Source: Lateolabrax maculatus (Eukaryota > Chordata > Actinopteri > Acropomatiformes > Lateolabracidae). From it: a DNA stretch of 64,000 nt. The translations under genes and the position numbers were made by a program. Of this stretch, positions 10,591 to 23,803 are shown piece by piece. The notes under the pieces were generated by a model. The model saw only the letters and a program-made list of their open reading frames with translations, was not told the DNA's origin and did not search any database. The stretch spans positions 2,902,001-2,966,000 of the forward strand of contig CM062218.1 of NCBI GenBank assembly GCA_031216445.1, written 5' to 3'. Every line of letters begins with the position of its first letter. Positions within the stretch are counted from its first letter, which is position 1.

Positions 10591-13239
10591 AGCAAGAATC
10601 TTTTAAAAATGACAAAAGCCTGGAAGGTGGGAAAAACACATAAAACATGTAAAACTGTGATGTTTAGTAATGCAGCAATGTTAAGCATTTCCATTAAAAG
10701 GGCTTAATTCTGAATTAATTCTGGTATGGTCATAAAATGTTTACAATCTTTAGGTGTGCTTTTAGTTTTTGTACATTTTAAGGTACCAAAATAATGACTT
10801 TGGCCATGATGACAGCCCAGGTGTCTCTGGTGATCATCTAATGAGCCCCTGCTGTTACCAGGCGAGACCAGTTTGTCAGGCTTCCAAGTAACGTGCAGTG
10901 CAGTTTGACACTCACTAGGTGGCAGAAACGCTGCCTCTGCCATGCATCATTTCAGCTGTTGACACACTGAGAAAAATCCTCTCCCTCAACACAAACACAC
11001 ACAGTGCCTCATCCATCCAGTCAAAATGGAGGTTACATTCACCATGCTGCGGTCTGTAAGTGATGCAGGCGTGAAACATCACCAAAAACTGTAAACACAG
11101 ACCCAAAATGCTGCTCTGCTGCGGTCCCCTGAATCCCAACACTCTGACATTTGTGTGCAATAAAACTCTTTTCATATGAACATAAATTACTTTACAGTCT
11201 CAGTCAAATAACCTCAGAGTCTGTATACAATTACATAACCAGCCCGGCCACATGCAGTTCACATCATCTGCAGCCACAGTGCAAACTATTAATTAAAGCT
11301 GAAGTTCACCATGTTAATACAGTTCAATAAAACATGCCGTGGGCTTAATGTGCATTTATAAAATGCAAATTGTCTGCTGTGCTGTGAGTAAACAAGATTT
11401 ATGGAAATAATGACACATATACAGTTTGAGATATTAACGTTCAAGCAAAAAATAGGGTGTCAAAATATGTCACTCTTATTAATACAGTATCAGCTGAGCT
11501 GTGATTGCATAGTCATTGTTTTTTGTCTTTCTCTGCCTCATACGGTGTTTCATGTTATTTGTTTTTTAGGTAGAATAGCCAACTTTTATACATACCACTA
11601 ATGTACTTAAAAAAAAAACAGTGGAAAAATGATTTAAAACATGTCCATTAGTTAATTTTAAATTTAAAAAAACTCTAGGTCACCTTGCTGACTTGAAGAT
11701 GACTCAGAGTCAAAGAAACTCCAGCAGCTCAAGTACTTCAGGTCGTAACTTACATGATGAATTTTGTAAAGACGCAAATCTGCTGTTTTGTAACAGAAAT
11801 ATATGTGGGTTTTGGGGGCACACTACATTTGCAACTGTCCTCTTTGCACAGAAATTTACATTTCGTGAATAAATTAACAATAAATATGTAAAGCGAGACA
11901 GTTTACAGCCTGCACACAGGAGTACTAATCCCTGCGTTTTACTACCAATAACTGACATTCAAAACAGGATGTTGAAGGAGGTTCAGTGACTTTTAACTGT
12001 TGTTTATGAGGCTTAGAAAGAGAGGAGCAAAGCCGATAAGAGAACAGCCGAGAACAAAATGAACTCAGCAGACAAGATCAAAAACCGAACAGATAAGAAG
12101 CAAAAATAAAGTCGCTGTCAGGCAGGAAGAGAGTGAGGAGTGACCTCATCACTCAAGCAAAACGCTGCAGAGCACGTTGAGCTGTGTCAGAGAGGATTCG
12201 CTCACTCAGACATGAGTCACACGTTACAAATATTTGATACGGTAAAACACCCCTCGCTCCGGGGGAACCCATCAAAATCCCTGCAGAGATAACGGCAGAT
12301 ATCAGTCAGGTATGTGGTAGTGTACGTGCAGATAGTCACGCGTGCATAGAAGAAAAGCATACACACATGTGCAAACACACACACAAAAGTAGAAAACCAG
12401 AGGAGGTCTGATCCCTGACTAAAAGGATCCATAAAATAGTTCTGGTATGACCTCGACCAAGGACCACATAACAGTCTCAAATACTTGAGCTCGCAGATAA
12501 GTTATAAATATTTAAAACTTGTAAGAATGGTATGAGTGTGTTTGTGGTGGCAGCCAGACAGAGTAACTTGTATCATTTTCTTAGGCAACACATGAATTTC
12601 AGAGCAGGGCCTCTAAGCCAACACAATCCCCCTAAATATATCAAAACTGCAGCAGAACATCACAGAGTTTTATAAGTTGGCCCGTGCCGTGACTGTCTCC
12701 AGCAGAGTCAAACCCGAAGACGTCACTAAAAGACGCCAGACACTTTGGGAGACGTCAGCGCCTCAGAAAGTCACATCCTATGAATAAGACAAAGGTGATT
12801 TGTGCTTGGCTCGTGTAAATAAGCATCAGTCTTAGTGCTGGAAATGTCAGGCTCAACATGAGAGGCAGTCAGACACTCAGCGCTGCTGAGTCAAAACACA
12901 CAAATCCATCCTCCACTTAGAGCAGAAGAGACAGAGCTGAGTACCTGCAGGACTCAGATAACTGTCTCGCCCTGTGGGCTTTCACATTGCTTCATTCATG
13001 CTGTCTCTCTTTACTAAAACATACATAGTATAATGACTTTCAGACGGCAGGGCACGATGGATGAAGCTGGTGGTTTTGTTTGAACTGTTCAGTTTTGAGC
13101 TCTAGATGCCCATTTAACTACTGTACTTCTCTGAAATACACAAAACTGTCCTGCCCTAAAAATCCTACTATCTTAAGAACACCAAACTGCATAAATAAAA
13201 GTTAAAATGGCAGCTACTGCTTCTCTGCTAAGCTTGGGG

Positions 13240-13455
13240 CTACTTTAGGGGATTTTGTGTACATATTGTGTTATAAATTTACATTTCAGTATAAGGTGTA
13301 TATTTCTGTACATATTTTTTTTATTTTTGTATATTTGACTTCTTTATTCATTTATTCTCTATTTGTTATAATTTATATTTCCACTTGTTTATTTATCTGC
13401 TGCTGTAACAAGTGAATTTCCCCAGTGTGGGATGAATAAAGTCTTATCTTAATGA
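13240..13455 (+). mobile_element. LINE 3' tail (L2/Rex1-type)
   Basis: Ends with a TGAATTTCCCCAGTGTGGGA motif followed by TGAATAAAGTCTTATCTTA. This is the 3' terminus I know from many fish L2/Rex1-type LINEs and their SINE partners. Only a 5'-truncated tail is present, with no coding sequence. Confidence 0.65.
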
Positions 13456-13554
13456 TTGGATTTAGCTACTGCCTGGTTTAGTGGATTAACAAACTGAATT
13501 ACCAAAAATGCGGTAAATCAAAATAGATACTTTTTAATTACAGATAAAAAATGA

Positions 13555-13572
13555 GGGGGGGGGGGGGGGGGG
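13555..13572 (+). repeat. G18 homopolymer
   Basis: Eighteen consecutive G residues. Potential G-quadruplex former or assembly error site. Confidence 0.9.
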
Positions 13573-14578
13573 AATCAGTAAGTAGATTTTTTAATTTAGT
13601 TTTACCTTTACCTTGATGTAGTGCTGTTACTTTGGGTTTATCTCTCAGCAGCAGAGAGTGCAGAGTTTAACAGAGATTATCAAACCAGAGGCCACTCACT
13701 GCTGACTGAGTTTATAGTTCTGTTTTGTAGGTTAGTTAGTGCAAATTTTAGATTTATTTTCATGGGAATTATATCCAATTTCTGTATCACAATAGTTTAT
13801 GTTAAAACAGATGCTACAAAGGCTCGACTCAGGTTTTACCAAATATGCATTTTGGAGTAACATTTGTTTTTGTACCTGCTGTAGATTATGAGACGGACCA
13901 GATACATTTAAAAAAGAATAAAATCAACATGTGTGTTGTAAATAAAACATGGAAATTGTCTCTGTTATTGACACAAATTAGTACGAAATAACAGACTTTT
14001 GTGGACATGCTATCATTTCTGTTTCTGCATATTAACTATAGGGTATAATCAACAAAGCTTTAAAAATACACATTTTTCAATATATTTATATTGTAATTAC
14101 ATCAGCAAGAAAAAAAATGTACTTTCAATATTTAAGATGAAGCACTTGCTGGTGAACATTTTCAAGGAGCAATGGTACTAAATTATTCTATATACCGACT
14201 GTTTAATCATCTTCATATTTTAATAAGTGAATTAAATATTACTACTTGAACACAAATTTTAACCATTCATTTCAATGGTCACAGTTCTCACAGAAACCTT
14301 CAATCAATTATAAATCATTTTTAAAAATTGGTAGTTTGGTTCTTTATGTTAACTTTAAAATATGTTGGGCTTCGGATGAATCAACAAAATATCTGGTTCT
14401 ACAACCCCCCCCAAAATAATCTCCCATCCACTTTTGGCCTTGTTAACACTCTGTAAATTAGTTTTTCTTGAACTGTGGCTTTAAAACTACAGAGAGACGG
14501 AAGCCTGAAGAAAATGTGGGTTTGGAGGACAAGAAGTGTTGTAATGGGTCAGTGCACCAAGTATTATGGAGAAATCTT

Positions 14579-14580
<2 letters not shown>

Positions 14581-14615
<35 letters not shown>
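14581..14615. repeat. (AC)n microsatellite
   Basis: About 17 uninterrupted AC units in the leader intron. Confidence 0.95.
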
Positions 14616-14618
<3 letters not shown>

Positions 14619-14819
14619 CTGAACCAGGCCTGTGTTTGCTGAGATAGCTGACAACAAATGGGCTGGGATGAGGTTGTGTTTGTAGTTTAAGCCTTGAGAA
14701 TATAACCACAATTCCCAGGTCGCACCAGCCGCTAACTAACTCTGTGTGTGTGCTGGGAGAATCGCGGAGCAGAGGCGATGTAATGAATTACAGATGAATG
14801 GAGCAGTGGTGCTTAGGAA

Positions 14820-15140
14820 CAAACAGTCAGAGGTAATGATGTGGGGAAGAATGAGTGAGGGAAGGTGGGAAGAGAAAGTAGAGGAGGAGATAAGGTGGAT
14901 GCTTGTGAGGAAGGGGTTTAGGAGCATGAAGAAAGAGGAGATAAATGAGAAAGTGGAGAAGGGGAAACTGGAAAAAGTGGGATGAAAGGAGGTGGAGGAG
15001 GAGAAACGATGATGGAAGGAGGAAGAAGTTGAGAAAAGGAAAAGGCGAAGAAAGGAAGGTGGCGTTTCCACGGGGAAGTGGGAAAAGAGGATGAAGTAGG
15101 AAGGAATATGGGGGGTAGGAAGCAAGGTTAGAAAAGACGG
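14820..15140 (+). repeat. Purine-rich (GA/GGA) island
   Basis: About 320 bp of plus-strand sequence is dominated by A and G (GGAAG, GAGGAG, GAAAG words) with few pyrimidines. It yields overlapping open frames on both strands (Ser/Phe/Leu-rich on minus, Glu/Lys/Arg-rich on plus). These are composition artefacts rather than genes. Confidence 0.8.
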
Positions 15141-16779
15141 AATAATAATCCACATACATTTAGTTTTAAGTGTTTGCTACAAGTTTGTTTTCATTAATAA
15201 TTGTGATATACAGTAGATCTTTTCCAAAATTAGGATGACTGAAAAATGCCCAAAAAGTGCAGTTCCTCAAATGGCCACTTGGGGCTGGCTCCAAAAGGAA
15301 GTCAATCCCTATAGACCTCCATGTTAAAATCCCCAACTTTACAAATAAAAATAAACATGTTTACAGCCTGGTACAAAAAACGGTTTTGGTCTCTATAGCT
15401 AATTTTCCCATTCATGACAATTGTACAGGAGGTGAATTTTTATATAACTCACCCATTTAAATTATATTAAGGCTTAAAGTTATGTATAATTAAGGAAGTG
15501 ACTGCTTTGAGTGACAGGTGGGTGCTGTGACACGTATGATCAGGAAGGAAGCGTAGCAATGTGGATCCATGGCAGCCGTGAACTGGTCTTTGGGTGTCAG
15601 ACCACAGACTGTATACAAGAAGTGGACGCAGCCTCCAGATCTGAAAAATGAAGTCAATGATATGTATACATATGTGGGTTTAAGTGCCTTAAACCCGTAT
15701 ACTTTCTAATAGCAAACAACTCCACTGACTCCAAAAAAAAAAAAAAAAAAAGCCAAATTCAAGGCTTCAAAACAGAAGTCAACAGTCAAATCAATGGGTG
15801 ACTTCACGGTGGCTGCGTTCACTTTTTGAAACAGTCTGTGGTAAAAACGTGAGTGGAAAAAAGGTTTTCAGGAGCGCCGAGCAGAGAGCAGGCTGGGGAG
15901 CTGTCCGCCACGGTGGTGCTGAAATCCTCACTACTCTCTCTCTGTCACTCATTCGTTATCTCCAGCTTTCTATCTACCAGACGCACCCCCTCTTTATGCT
16001 TTTATTTGTGTTTTGCACATCAGCGTGTTTGTTTTTTGAGATGATCTGTTTAAAAGTGGAAAAGCCAATTGGTGATCATTATTTAAGGTCTTGAAAATGG
16101 AATATATCAGATTTCAAAATGTCTCCCCTCAACCTTTGTAACATGTTGAGACTGTCTTTGTTTGTTCACATTGTTAAAATACCTGTTTACCTTCCCCTGA
16201 CAAGGACCTGGTGCAGCCGTGTGAATACTGACTGTTGACTCTGAGAAGAAATGGGGGTTGGGGTGGATAGTTGACTTTAACACAGGAGACTGCTGTTACC
16301 ATTTCTCCTACCAACTGACAATGTTGTTTTTTTTTTTCAAAATGTGTAAACAGTTTTGGTTCCCTGTCAACTACACACTTTTCAATCCAAACCACATATT
16401 TTTAGAAGAAAACATCTGTTATTTTCACACTTATTTCTGTGATAGGCTCGTCCCCTGAAGGCGAGAGGCCCTTCAGATGGGAAGGGGGAGGTCAGGGTCA
16501 GCTGCAGTGCTGCAGATGACGGAGCTTATTTTGTCTTGCTCAAGGGTACTTCAGCTGGGCAAATGCCTCACTGTCACTGATTTATTTGATCAGTCTTGAT
16601 TCTCTGCCTGTCATCTTGTTGTACATCAGAATCTGAATATTTTTCTGTCCTCTCTGTTAACTGACTATAAAATGGTACGCTGAGTGACTTTCCATAATCA
16701 CAGACCCGAAGCATTGCAAGCCAGTCAGCCGCACTCCTTCAGCATAGTTTATGAACGTAAAAATGAACATTGCTGAGGG

Positions 16780-17200
16780 TTACATTTAATCCACTGGCTT
16801 GCTTCTTCATTACAAAGCAACAGGCTTGACACAATAGTCCTCAGCACAATTTAAATTTTTTATTCAATTCATTATTAATTCTGTTTAATTTCATTGGAAG
16901 CTTAAAAGCAACGTCAATGAAGTCCAACTTAATGAATGAGTGTGCGTTGCTAATTAAGGCTTTAAAGCCTGGTTGTCAGTGTAGGAGTGATAATAACTTC
17001 CCCTTAATCAGGAGCTTTGTACATATGAATTAATTTCCGGAAATAGGCCATTTGCTTAATAAAGAGCCCATTGTGCAGTACAGTCTGAGAGATGGTTTTT
17101 ATCTACTATCAACAAGCCTCTTTACGGGTGATTATTGGGACGGGTTTGTGTAGGTAATTATTGCGTCTCACTTAATGAATAAAGACACAATTGTACCACG
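16780..17200. promoter_or_regulatory. Possible conserved non-coding element
   Basis: An AT-rich but not low-complexity block with repeated homeodomain-like words (AATTAA, TTAATTA, TAATTA), a TTCCGGAA palindrome near 17035 and no microsatellites. It resembles deeply conserved vertebrate enhancers in texture, but that is an impression. Only an alignment to other fish could confirm it. Confidence 0.2.
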
Positions 17201-18289
17201 TCTGAGGCACACAAACAAGGTGGACTGATCTAAATTGGTAATCAGATAAAAATGGAGCAATAATAACGTATTAATACAGGATATAAATAAAAAGTGGTGA
17301 ATGAGTCATAGTAAGAAAAAGACTCAGTCTGTTAAAGGCAAAACTTTAAAAGGCCCCAAAACTTATTTTCTCAATCAGCCTTTTGTGAGTGATGTGATTT
17401 TCAGGCTAAAATTAGAACAGTTCTTTTTTTTTTTTCTTCTCCGTGCTCTTCACGCTGGTTTGAAGTCGATGAGGCTCAGCTGGAAATAGTTGACGTCACA
17501 TCATGTGCAACAATCAGGTTTAAAGAACATTTGAATCAGAATCTAATGACAGCTGGGTTGTTTGGTCACTGTCAATCACATCTGAACAAACGACTTGATA
17601 ACTAACTTTGAGATTTGAAGCCAGGATTTCACGCGCTTTAACTTCCATTTCAGTGAAAATTTTGGTCAAATGTGGTTGAAGAAAATTGTCCTTAACAGTT
17701 GTCATAAAAAAGGTTCATATCAAACATCAGGACAAATAACTAAAAGCTCCAAAGCAGGGCTGTAGCAGTAGCACTGTAGACACCAGGGTCACGTCCTCAG
17801 TACATTTGGGGGAGTAAAGATCTCGACCAAAGTCAAAAAATAACACATTTCCTGAAAACTGTTTTCCTAAAACAAAAACCCAGACACAAATAAAAATCAA
17901 TACGTACATACATTTCCTATGACTTCTAGGAAAGTTCTCTTTATAACAAGCACCCTGAGAGGATTTAAATCTTGGATCCCAAAACTAAGAAGTGGCAAAG
18001 AAAAAATAAATAAATAAATAAACCAAAAAAAAGGAGGAATCAGATGAAACAGAGATGAAAGACTCTGCAGCAACGACGGGTCAATATGGAGCAGGGCAAA
18101 GCAACTGCTGAGCACCACGAAACTACATGTCCCATGGTGCCGGGCGGGGCTCCACAGATGGCGTTCCCAGGTTAGCGTGCTATCTTTTGGGAGGCGGGGG
18201 GGGATGTTTTCTGTTGAGAAGGCAATATGTCCCTCTGTCAGCAGCGAGAGGCTTGTGCCAACTGGCAGAAAAAGAGATGGATATTTAAA

Positions 18290-18570
18290 GATGGGAAGAA
18301 AGGGAGACAAGATGAAGAGAGGAGAGGAGTCATGCAGGAGAGGATGATGGACGGAAGGTCAAAGGGAATAAATAAAGAAGGAACGAGAGAAACAAAAGAA
18401 GAAGGAATGGGGAGGGAGAGAAGGTTAAATACATATAAGGGATGAAAGAACTTCAGATTAATTTGTAAAAGTGAAATGCAAAGAGAGTAACAATAGAGTG
18501 AAATTAACTGAATGCTGAAAGAAGTTGTTACGAAGGAATGAGGAAAAATGAATTAACAGGGGAGAAAGAG
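18290..18570 (+). repeat. Purine-rich (GA) island
   Basis: Plus strand dominated by GGAAGAAAG, GAGAGGAG and GAAGGAA words over about 280 bp. No gene supported. Confidence 0.75.
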
Positions 18571-18824
18571 GACTAAAGGAGGATGCAAGTGCTGTTCAAG
18601 AAACATTTTCTTCTAAAATGCCAAAAACAACTTGTCTTTTAAAAATAGCATCAAAATTGTCCAGATGAGACATTTCTAGGAACGTTCATGTCTCTGGGAG
18701 CCGCAAGAAGACTCTCATTTCTCAAAGCGGTACTTAAGACGATGAAAGCTTTGGGAAACAAACCCCTCGTCCTGTAGTCTGTGACTGCTGGACTGATAAA
18801 GATAATTAGCTTATGCGGCGGGTA

Positions 18825-18829
<5 letters not shown>

Positions 18830-18862
<33 letters not shown>

Positions 18863-19023
18863 AGAAAACGAGGGTGTCTGTTAATGTGCTGAGGAGAGGT
18901 AGATAAAATAGAGGGAGAGATGAGCAGAGATATGATGGGAGAATAACAGAGGAGAAGAAAAGGAAAAGGAAAGGGAGCTTACAGGGAAAGACCTTGGCCC
19001 AAAAACGGAGGAAAGTCCTTGTG

Positions 19024-19057
<34 letters not shown>

Positions 19058-19200
19058 TGTACGTCACACACACACACACACACATGCATGTACTGAGGCT
19101 GGCAGTGTTAAGTGTGACACATCCTATATGCTTGTACATGTGCACTATTCACAAAAGCCTCCACCACACAGTCACACACACACACACACACACACACACG
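18830..19200. repeat. Cluster of four (CA)n microsatellites
   Basis: CA tracts at 18830-18860, 19026-19054, 19066-19084 and 19171-19199, separated by short unique segments. They generate spurious His/Thr- and Cys/Val-rich open frames. Confidence 0.95.
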
Positions 19201-20279
19201 TCTTCATTCACCTTCACTCACTTTGAATGTTGTATAATTCGAGGTCACATTTGGCTTTGGCCAGAGGGGGAATTGACCTTAAATGTGCATGATACAAACA
19301 CTGAAAATATATCACCGCTGTTGGGTGGAAAGCAATCATCTCCAAAGCATCCTGTCTGCTTGTCGGAAGAAACAGCTTTTTCGGCTGTTTCCCGCTTGAC
19401 CGCACTGATTTTGACATTTGCCTACTAACAAATACTCAACCACTCTGAAATCTGACAGCCTTAAGTAGGATTACAGGAGTCAGCATGCGTCAAACTTGTC
19501 GGATAGTGGCATCACACCTTTCTGATATCAGAAACTGGGGGGGACAAGTCCGACAACTGTTGTAATTTTCCGACATTCCCATAGGAACACCCACGTCATG
19601 CAGCGATTGACCAGGTGTACGGCAGAGAGAAAACAATCAGGATCTGATTTTTTTCTCTCAAGATTTCTTTTGTCATTCCTCACACAAACAGCGTTTGTCA
19701 CTTTTTGTAAGTACAACCGAGTGCAACGCTATGAATGCCTTTGAGGCGAGGCTGTATGAAAGTGTGGTCCCTTATCCCAGTTTGCAGGATTAATTGTGTT
19801 GAGACAACAAAGACGCAAAACACACAGCTCTCGGAGAGAGATCGGAGAGGTAGTGTGATGCTGCCAGAAGGAGGCTGAAACGACAGGCTTGGAGGATATG
19901 AACTTGTTTCGAGCATACTGAACCCATAATTCCACTTTAACATCAAAACAGTTCATCATTTGTGGGTGCCCTCCAAAACTGTCACAAATTAATGTCCCCC
20001 CAAAAAATAAAAAAATATTCCTATATTTGTTATCTGATCTCCCACCTCTGTGCTTGAGGTGTGGTTAGGAGAGGATTGTGGTCATGGGTAAAAGAAATCA
20101 ATGCTGACAGTTAGGAAATGGGATGCAAACAGTAATCTCTAATGTGTATGCCCAACCGTCTCTCATGCTCAGGGGGTTTTGCAGCACTTAAACTGTATCA
20201 AACTACTTTCTCCTTTGCTTCTCAGAGCCAACAGTCATACTTAAAACAGCCACAAGAGGTCGCTTGTCAGAAAAATGTA

Positions 20280-20650
20280 AAAATGCCATAGGTCCCTTTA
20301 AGTGAGTAAGTAAGTAAAAGTAACAGCAAAACAGCTGTTAAATAAGAATGCACAATGGTACATAACATGATAACAACAGGTAAAATACATTTAATAAAAT
20401 GGAAACAGACACTCAACAGTAAAAGCAATACAAACAGCAAAACCAACAAACCTAAAAATGTCAGCCTATAAAGATGGTTTTTAAAGGTTTTTAAAATGTG
20501 GTATTGACTCAGCTGACCTGCGAGCCCCTGTACAGAAAAGGCAAGTCGGGTTTTGAGAAGTCTTTTTGAAGCCTTTTACAGATTCAGCAGATCTAACATG
20601 GGGAGACAGTTCCAGAGGTACGGGGCCCTAAGTGTTTGAAGAAATACCAA
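20280..20650 (-). mobile_element. LINE-derived repeat (probable L2-type 3' part)
   Basis: An AT-rich tail with GTAAGTAAGTAAG-like ends precedes a block with fragments reminiscent of the L2 C-terminus (minus-strand TTTTAAAAACCTTTAAAAACC). It is followed by a GACAGTTCCAGAGGTACGGG block that I recognise as a common teleost interspersed repeat. Family and boundaries are uncertain. Confidence 0.45.
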
Positions 20651-22057
20651 TACTGTTGTTTTCCTGATTGGTAATTTAAGACTCTTGGTATCAATTAAAA
20701 GACATAGCAGACACCGCCAGTTCTGCATTACTGTATGGCTCCAAGGGACTTCCTGTAGACTCTACAAGTCCCTCCTCCGAAATACTAGTATCTAAACACA
20801 AATTATTAGCCATGTTTTTATTTGGTTATGCTTTTGATAATTAGCACACAGAATAAGGGAATCTACAGTTAACAGATTTCTTCAGTAACAAGTCAGGGTT
20901 TGGATTTTAATAGTGTTCAGGCTTAAACACGCCCGAGCTACACTTGCAGCTGGTTTGTAATGGATTTCTTCTTGATGAGGTGTGCTCTTGACCTCCTTGA
21001 CCTTAACAAGATTGAGATTAAGAACAGTTTCAGTTCTTCGATAAGGTTTCATCCGCCGATAATTTGTCACCACCAAATCATCCTGTTGCTGAAGTTGCTG
21101 TGAAACATAACATCTGGTATCAGAAGTTATCAACATGACAGCGGAGACGTGTTGTTATCCGTCTGGTGGACAAATGTATCTCAAGGACTTTACAGTACTT
21201 TGAGTAACCCCGATGGGAAATGAAGCACTGACCCTGCCATTGTTGGTGACTCACACCATCAATCAGCCGTTTAAACAACTGAAGTTAGCGGGTGATTCAT
21301 TTCCCTTCACCTCAGAGAGCTCCACGCCAACTGACGGTGATGATACTTCATGTCTTACACAACCAGCGTGCAGATCTGTAAACATCTCTGCAGTGAATTA
21401 ATGGCTGCGTATTATACCTGACCTTCTAACACACTATACAGGGCATGGATTTAACCAATGTCCCATTCATATTTTCAAGAGGAACTAATTATTTAATTCA
21501 AGTCCCATTTTACTACATTGTAAGCATGGGTCTTAGAGGTAAACCCACTTTCCCTTAACCTACCTTTTCTAATTCTACCTCACCTACTTTAGGTGTACTA
21601 GGATAATGCCACAGTACAGATAATGAAGAGCAGGACAGCAAGAGTTTTTCTTGTCAAGAAAAAAACAGAACCGATCGCTCCTCTTCTCAGGTGGATTTCC
21701 TTTGATTCTGGGGGACTGACACCAACCCCTGATGTTAAGATGGGTGAAACATTTTCTTTTGGAGGTGTCCTATGGTTAAGGGTTATTATGTGTTTTGTAG
21801 TAAAGTGCAAAGGGGCCATAGTGCAAAGCATTTTTCAAGGGCTCACCTCTCCTTTTCCTGCTAATTACCCTGTACTATAATTCATAAACAAACTGATAGT
21901 TGAAAGTCAAATACTGACTGCACGTACTCTTCATCCAAGGCCTCAAGCAAGGTCTTCCTCTTAGACAGCCACATTTCTAACTTGGGGTTAACTTTTTTAA
22001 TGGATTAATTGCACTTACACAGTACTGTAGCAAGTTCCAAAAGAGGTCATTCATGTT

Positions 22058-22099
22058 TTTTTTAATGCAGTCAGTTGTATAACTGACTGCATTAAAAAA
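22058..22099. repeat. Perfect 19-bp inverted repeat with 4-nt loop
   Basis: Left arm 22058-22076 (six T, then AATGCAGTCAGTT) is the exact reverse complement of the right arm 22081-22099, with loop GTAT. A third copy of the core AATGCAGTCAGTT lies in direct orientation at about 22120-22132. No transposase or target-site duplication is evident. Confidence 0.95.
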
Positions 22100-22989
22100 G
22101 TAGTAGGTATAAGTAGTATTAATGCAGTCAGTTATACAGTCAAAGAAAAGCCAAACCATGTGCACCATACTCTCTTACCACACCTAACAATATATGTCAA
22201 CATCTGAGTGGTAATTACGACTGGGGAAACTTGCATTATCATAAAAATTCTGATATGTCCAAATATGTCCACCAATCAAGGCCACTGCACCATATTTAAT
22301 GTTAATCTGAAAAATGCACATTATTTTACATTATTCATGACCAACTCTGCCCATCAGAGAACCACAGCTTCACAGTAACTATTCATTCAGAGTGTGTAAC
22401 ACAGCCTTCCACACCACAGGACATGAATGCAGCATTTAACATCTAATGGAAAAACTTTCACATAATAGCTAAAGGTTAAATCATCAGCTCCATTGTGATA
22501 TATCTGAAGGTGGGTTTACATCTTTCCATTTTTTAAATGTATGCATAAAACGCCAAAAAACACACACAAAATAAGTGCCACCTAATGCTTATCTCTGTGA
22601 ACCAATTCCACCCAGCAGTGGATGGAAATGTGCATACATTTACATTTTCTTTTCTTTCGTCGATTTTCTGAAAATGCTGTTAAACTTTGCGTTACATTGG
22701 GATGAAAACCGGGCTGACGAGAGACATTAACACATATTATACAAAAGAGTCATTATAAGGTCTACTTTAACCTTGTGATATCATTCACAGTCATATACAG
22801 TATATCAAATTGTTCTTTCATTTCCTTTCAGGAGGGACTTCTCTGCAGATTAAAGTGGTTCACTTTAACTACCAGAATGCAGACAAGAAATAGATGGAAA
22901 TTAAAAAGAAAAACAGCTCTCACTCCTGTCTGCTCTTCATCCTTTTCCTTCACTATAACACACACACATTATGCATATGTATGTAAGTG

Positions 22990-23231
22990 GAGAGAGAGAG
23001 AGAGAGAGAGAGAGATGGACCCAATAAGAAGTGCTGCAGTCTGCTGGAACAGTATCACAGGATGGGTTCCCCAAGAAGGAGCCAAGAGTTTTTAGAGCAC
23101 ACACACACACACACACACATGCGCGCGCACAAACACACACAAATACACAAATAAATGTGCACACAGTCCTCCCTATCTGCTTTCTTCTATCTGCCTGTCT
23201 CTGACACACACACACACACACACACACACAC
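22990..23231. repeat. (GA)n and (CA)n microsatellites
   Basis: GA tract at 22990-23014, CA tract at 23097-23120 followed by a GCGCGC block, and CA tract at 23203-23231. They flank the right end of the leader intron. Confidence 0.95.
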
Positions 23232-23262
23232 TGTAGTGACACAATCACATCATCCACAAATA

Positions 23263-23534
23263 CCCCCCCCCCCCCACCCCCTCCCTCCACGCGCCGCTGG
23301 GAGCGAAGCGGCTCGTGCTGTTCCCCAGACTCTATATTGACTGTACAGTGTTACGCTCCTTGCAAATGCGCCACACTCATCATGTACAGTATCCCCCCCC
23401 CCCCCCCCCCCCCCGCTAACAGGCCGTGCAGACACACTCATCAGCGGCTGTCAGCGCTCCCTCAGACCGAGGACAGCACAAAGACTTCAAGCTCTCTTAC
23501 ACAACACCCATGGCTTTTTTTTTTTTTTTTTTTT
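23263..23534. repeat. Homopolymer cluster near the promoter
   Basis: C13 at 23263-23275, C22 at 23393-23414 and T20 at 23515-23534, all within 270 bp just inside the leader intron. Such runs are prone to length error in assemblies. Confidence 0.9.
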
Positions 23535-23803
23535 GAAAGGAGGACGAGGGAGGCTGGACGTCATGTCAACACACAGTCACATGCAGGAGCATCACCTCGC
23601 ATCCCTGCAGCCGAAACACAAGTCCCGACGTGCGCAGCCAAAGAAGCGGAGCTCGCCTCAACAAGCCCAAAGAGTGCGAGGGGCTTTACAACAGATGTGG
23701 GGGGGGTGAGAGTGAGGTGAGGTGGAAGGATGAGGGATTCATGGGTGGAACGGAGGGTTTGCTGAGGCGCAGTTAAAAATAAGGCAGCAGAAGCTTTACT
23801 CAC

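Larger units (their letters stand above)
9181..23803. other. cacng7 5' leader intron (about 14.6 kb)
   Basis: A large intron between the predicted non-coding exon and the ATG exon. It contains a non-LTR RT fragment (9950-10590), a LINE 3' tail (13240-13455), purine islands (14820-15140, 18290-18570), CA tracts, an L2-like tail (20280-20650) and a perfect palindrome (22058-22099). An AT-rich block with many TAATTA-type words (about 16780-17200) could be a conserved non-coding element. No coding exon was recognised. Confidence 0.55.

Noticed and set aside
14736..15159. Ser/Phe/Leu-rich minus frames of up to 139 codons
   Set aside because: Composition artefact of the purine-rich island; two minus frames are open together.
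18651..19428. 164- and 144-codon frames on opposite strands
   Set aside because: Both depend on the CA microsatellite cluster.
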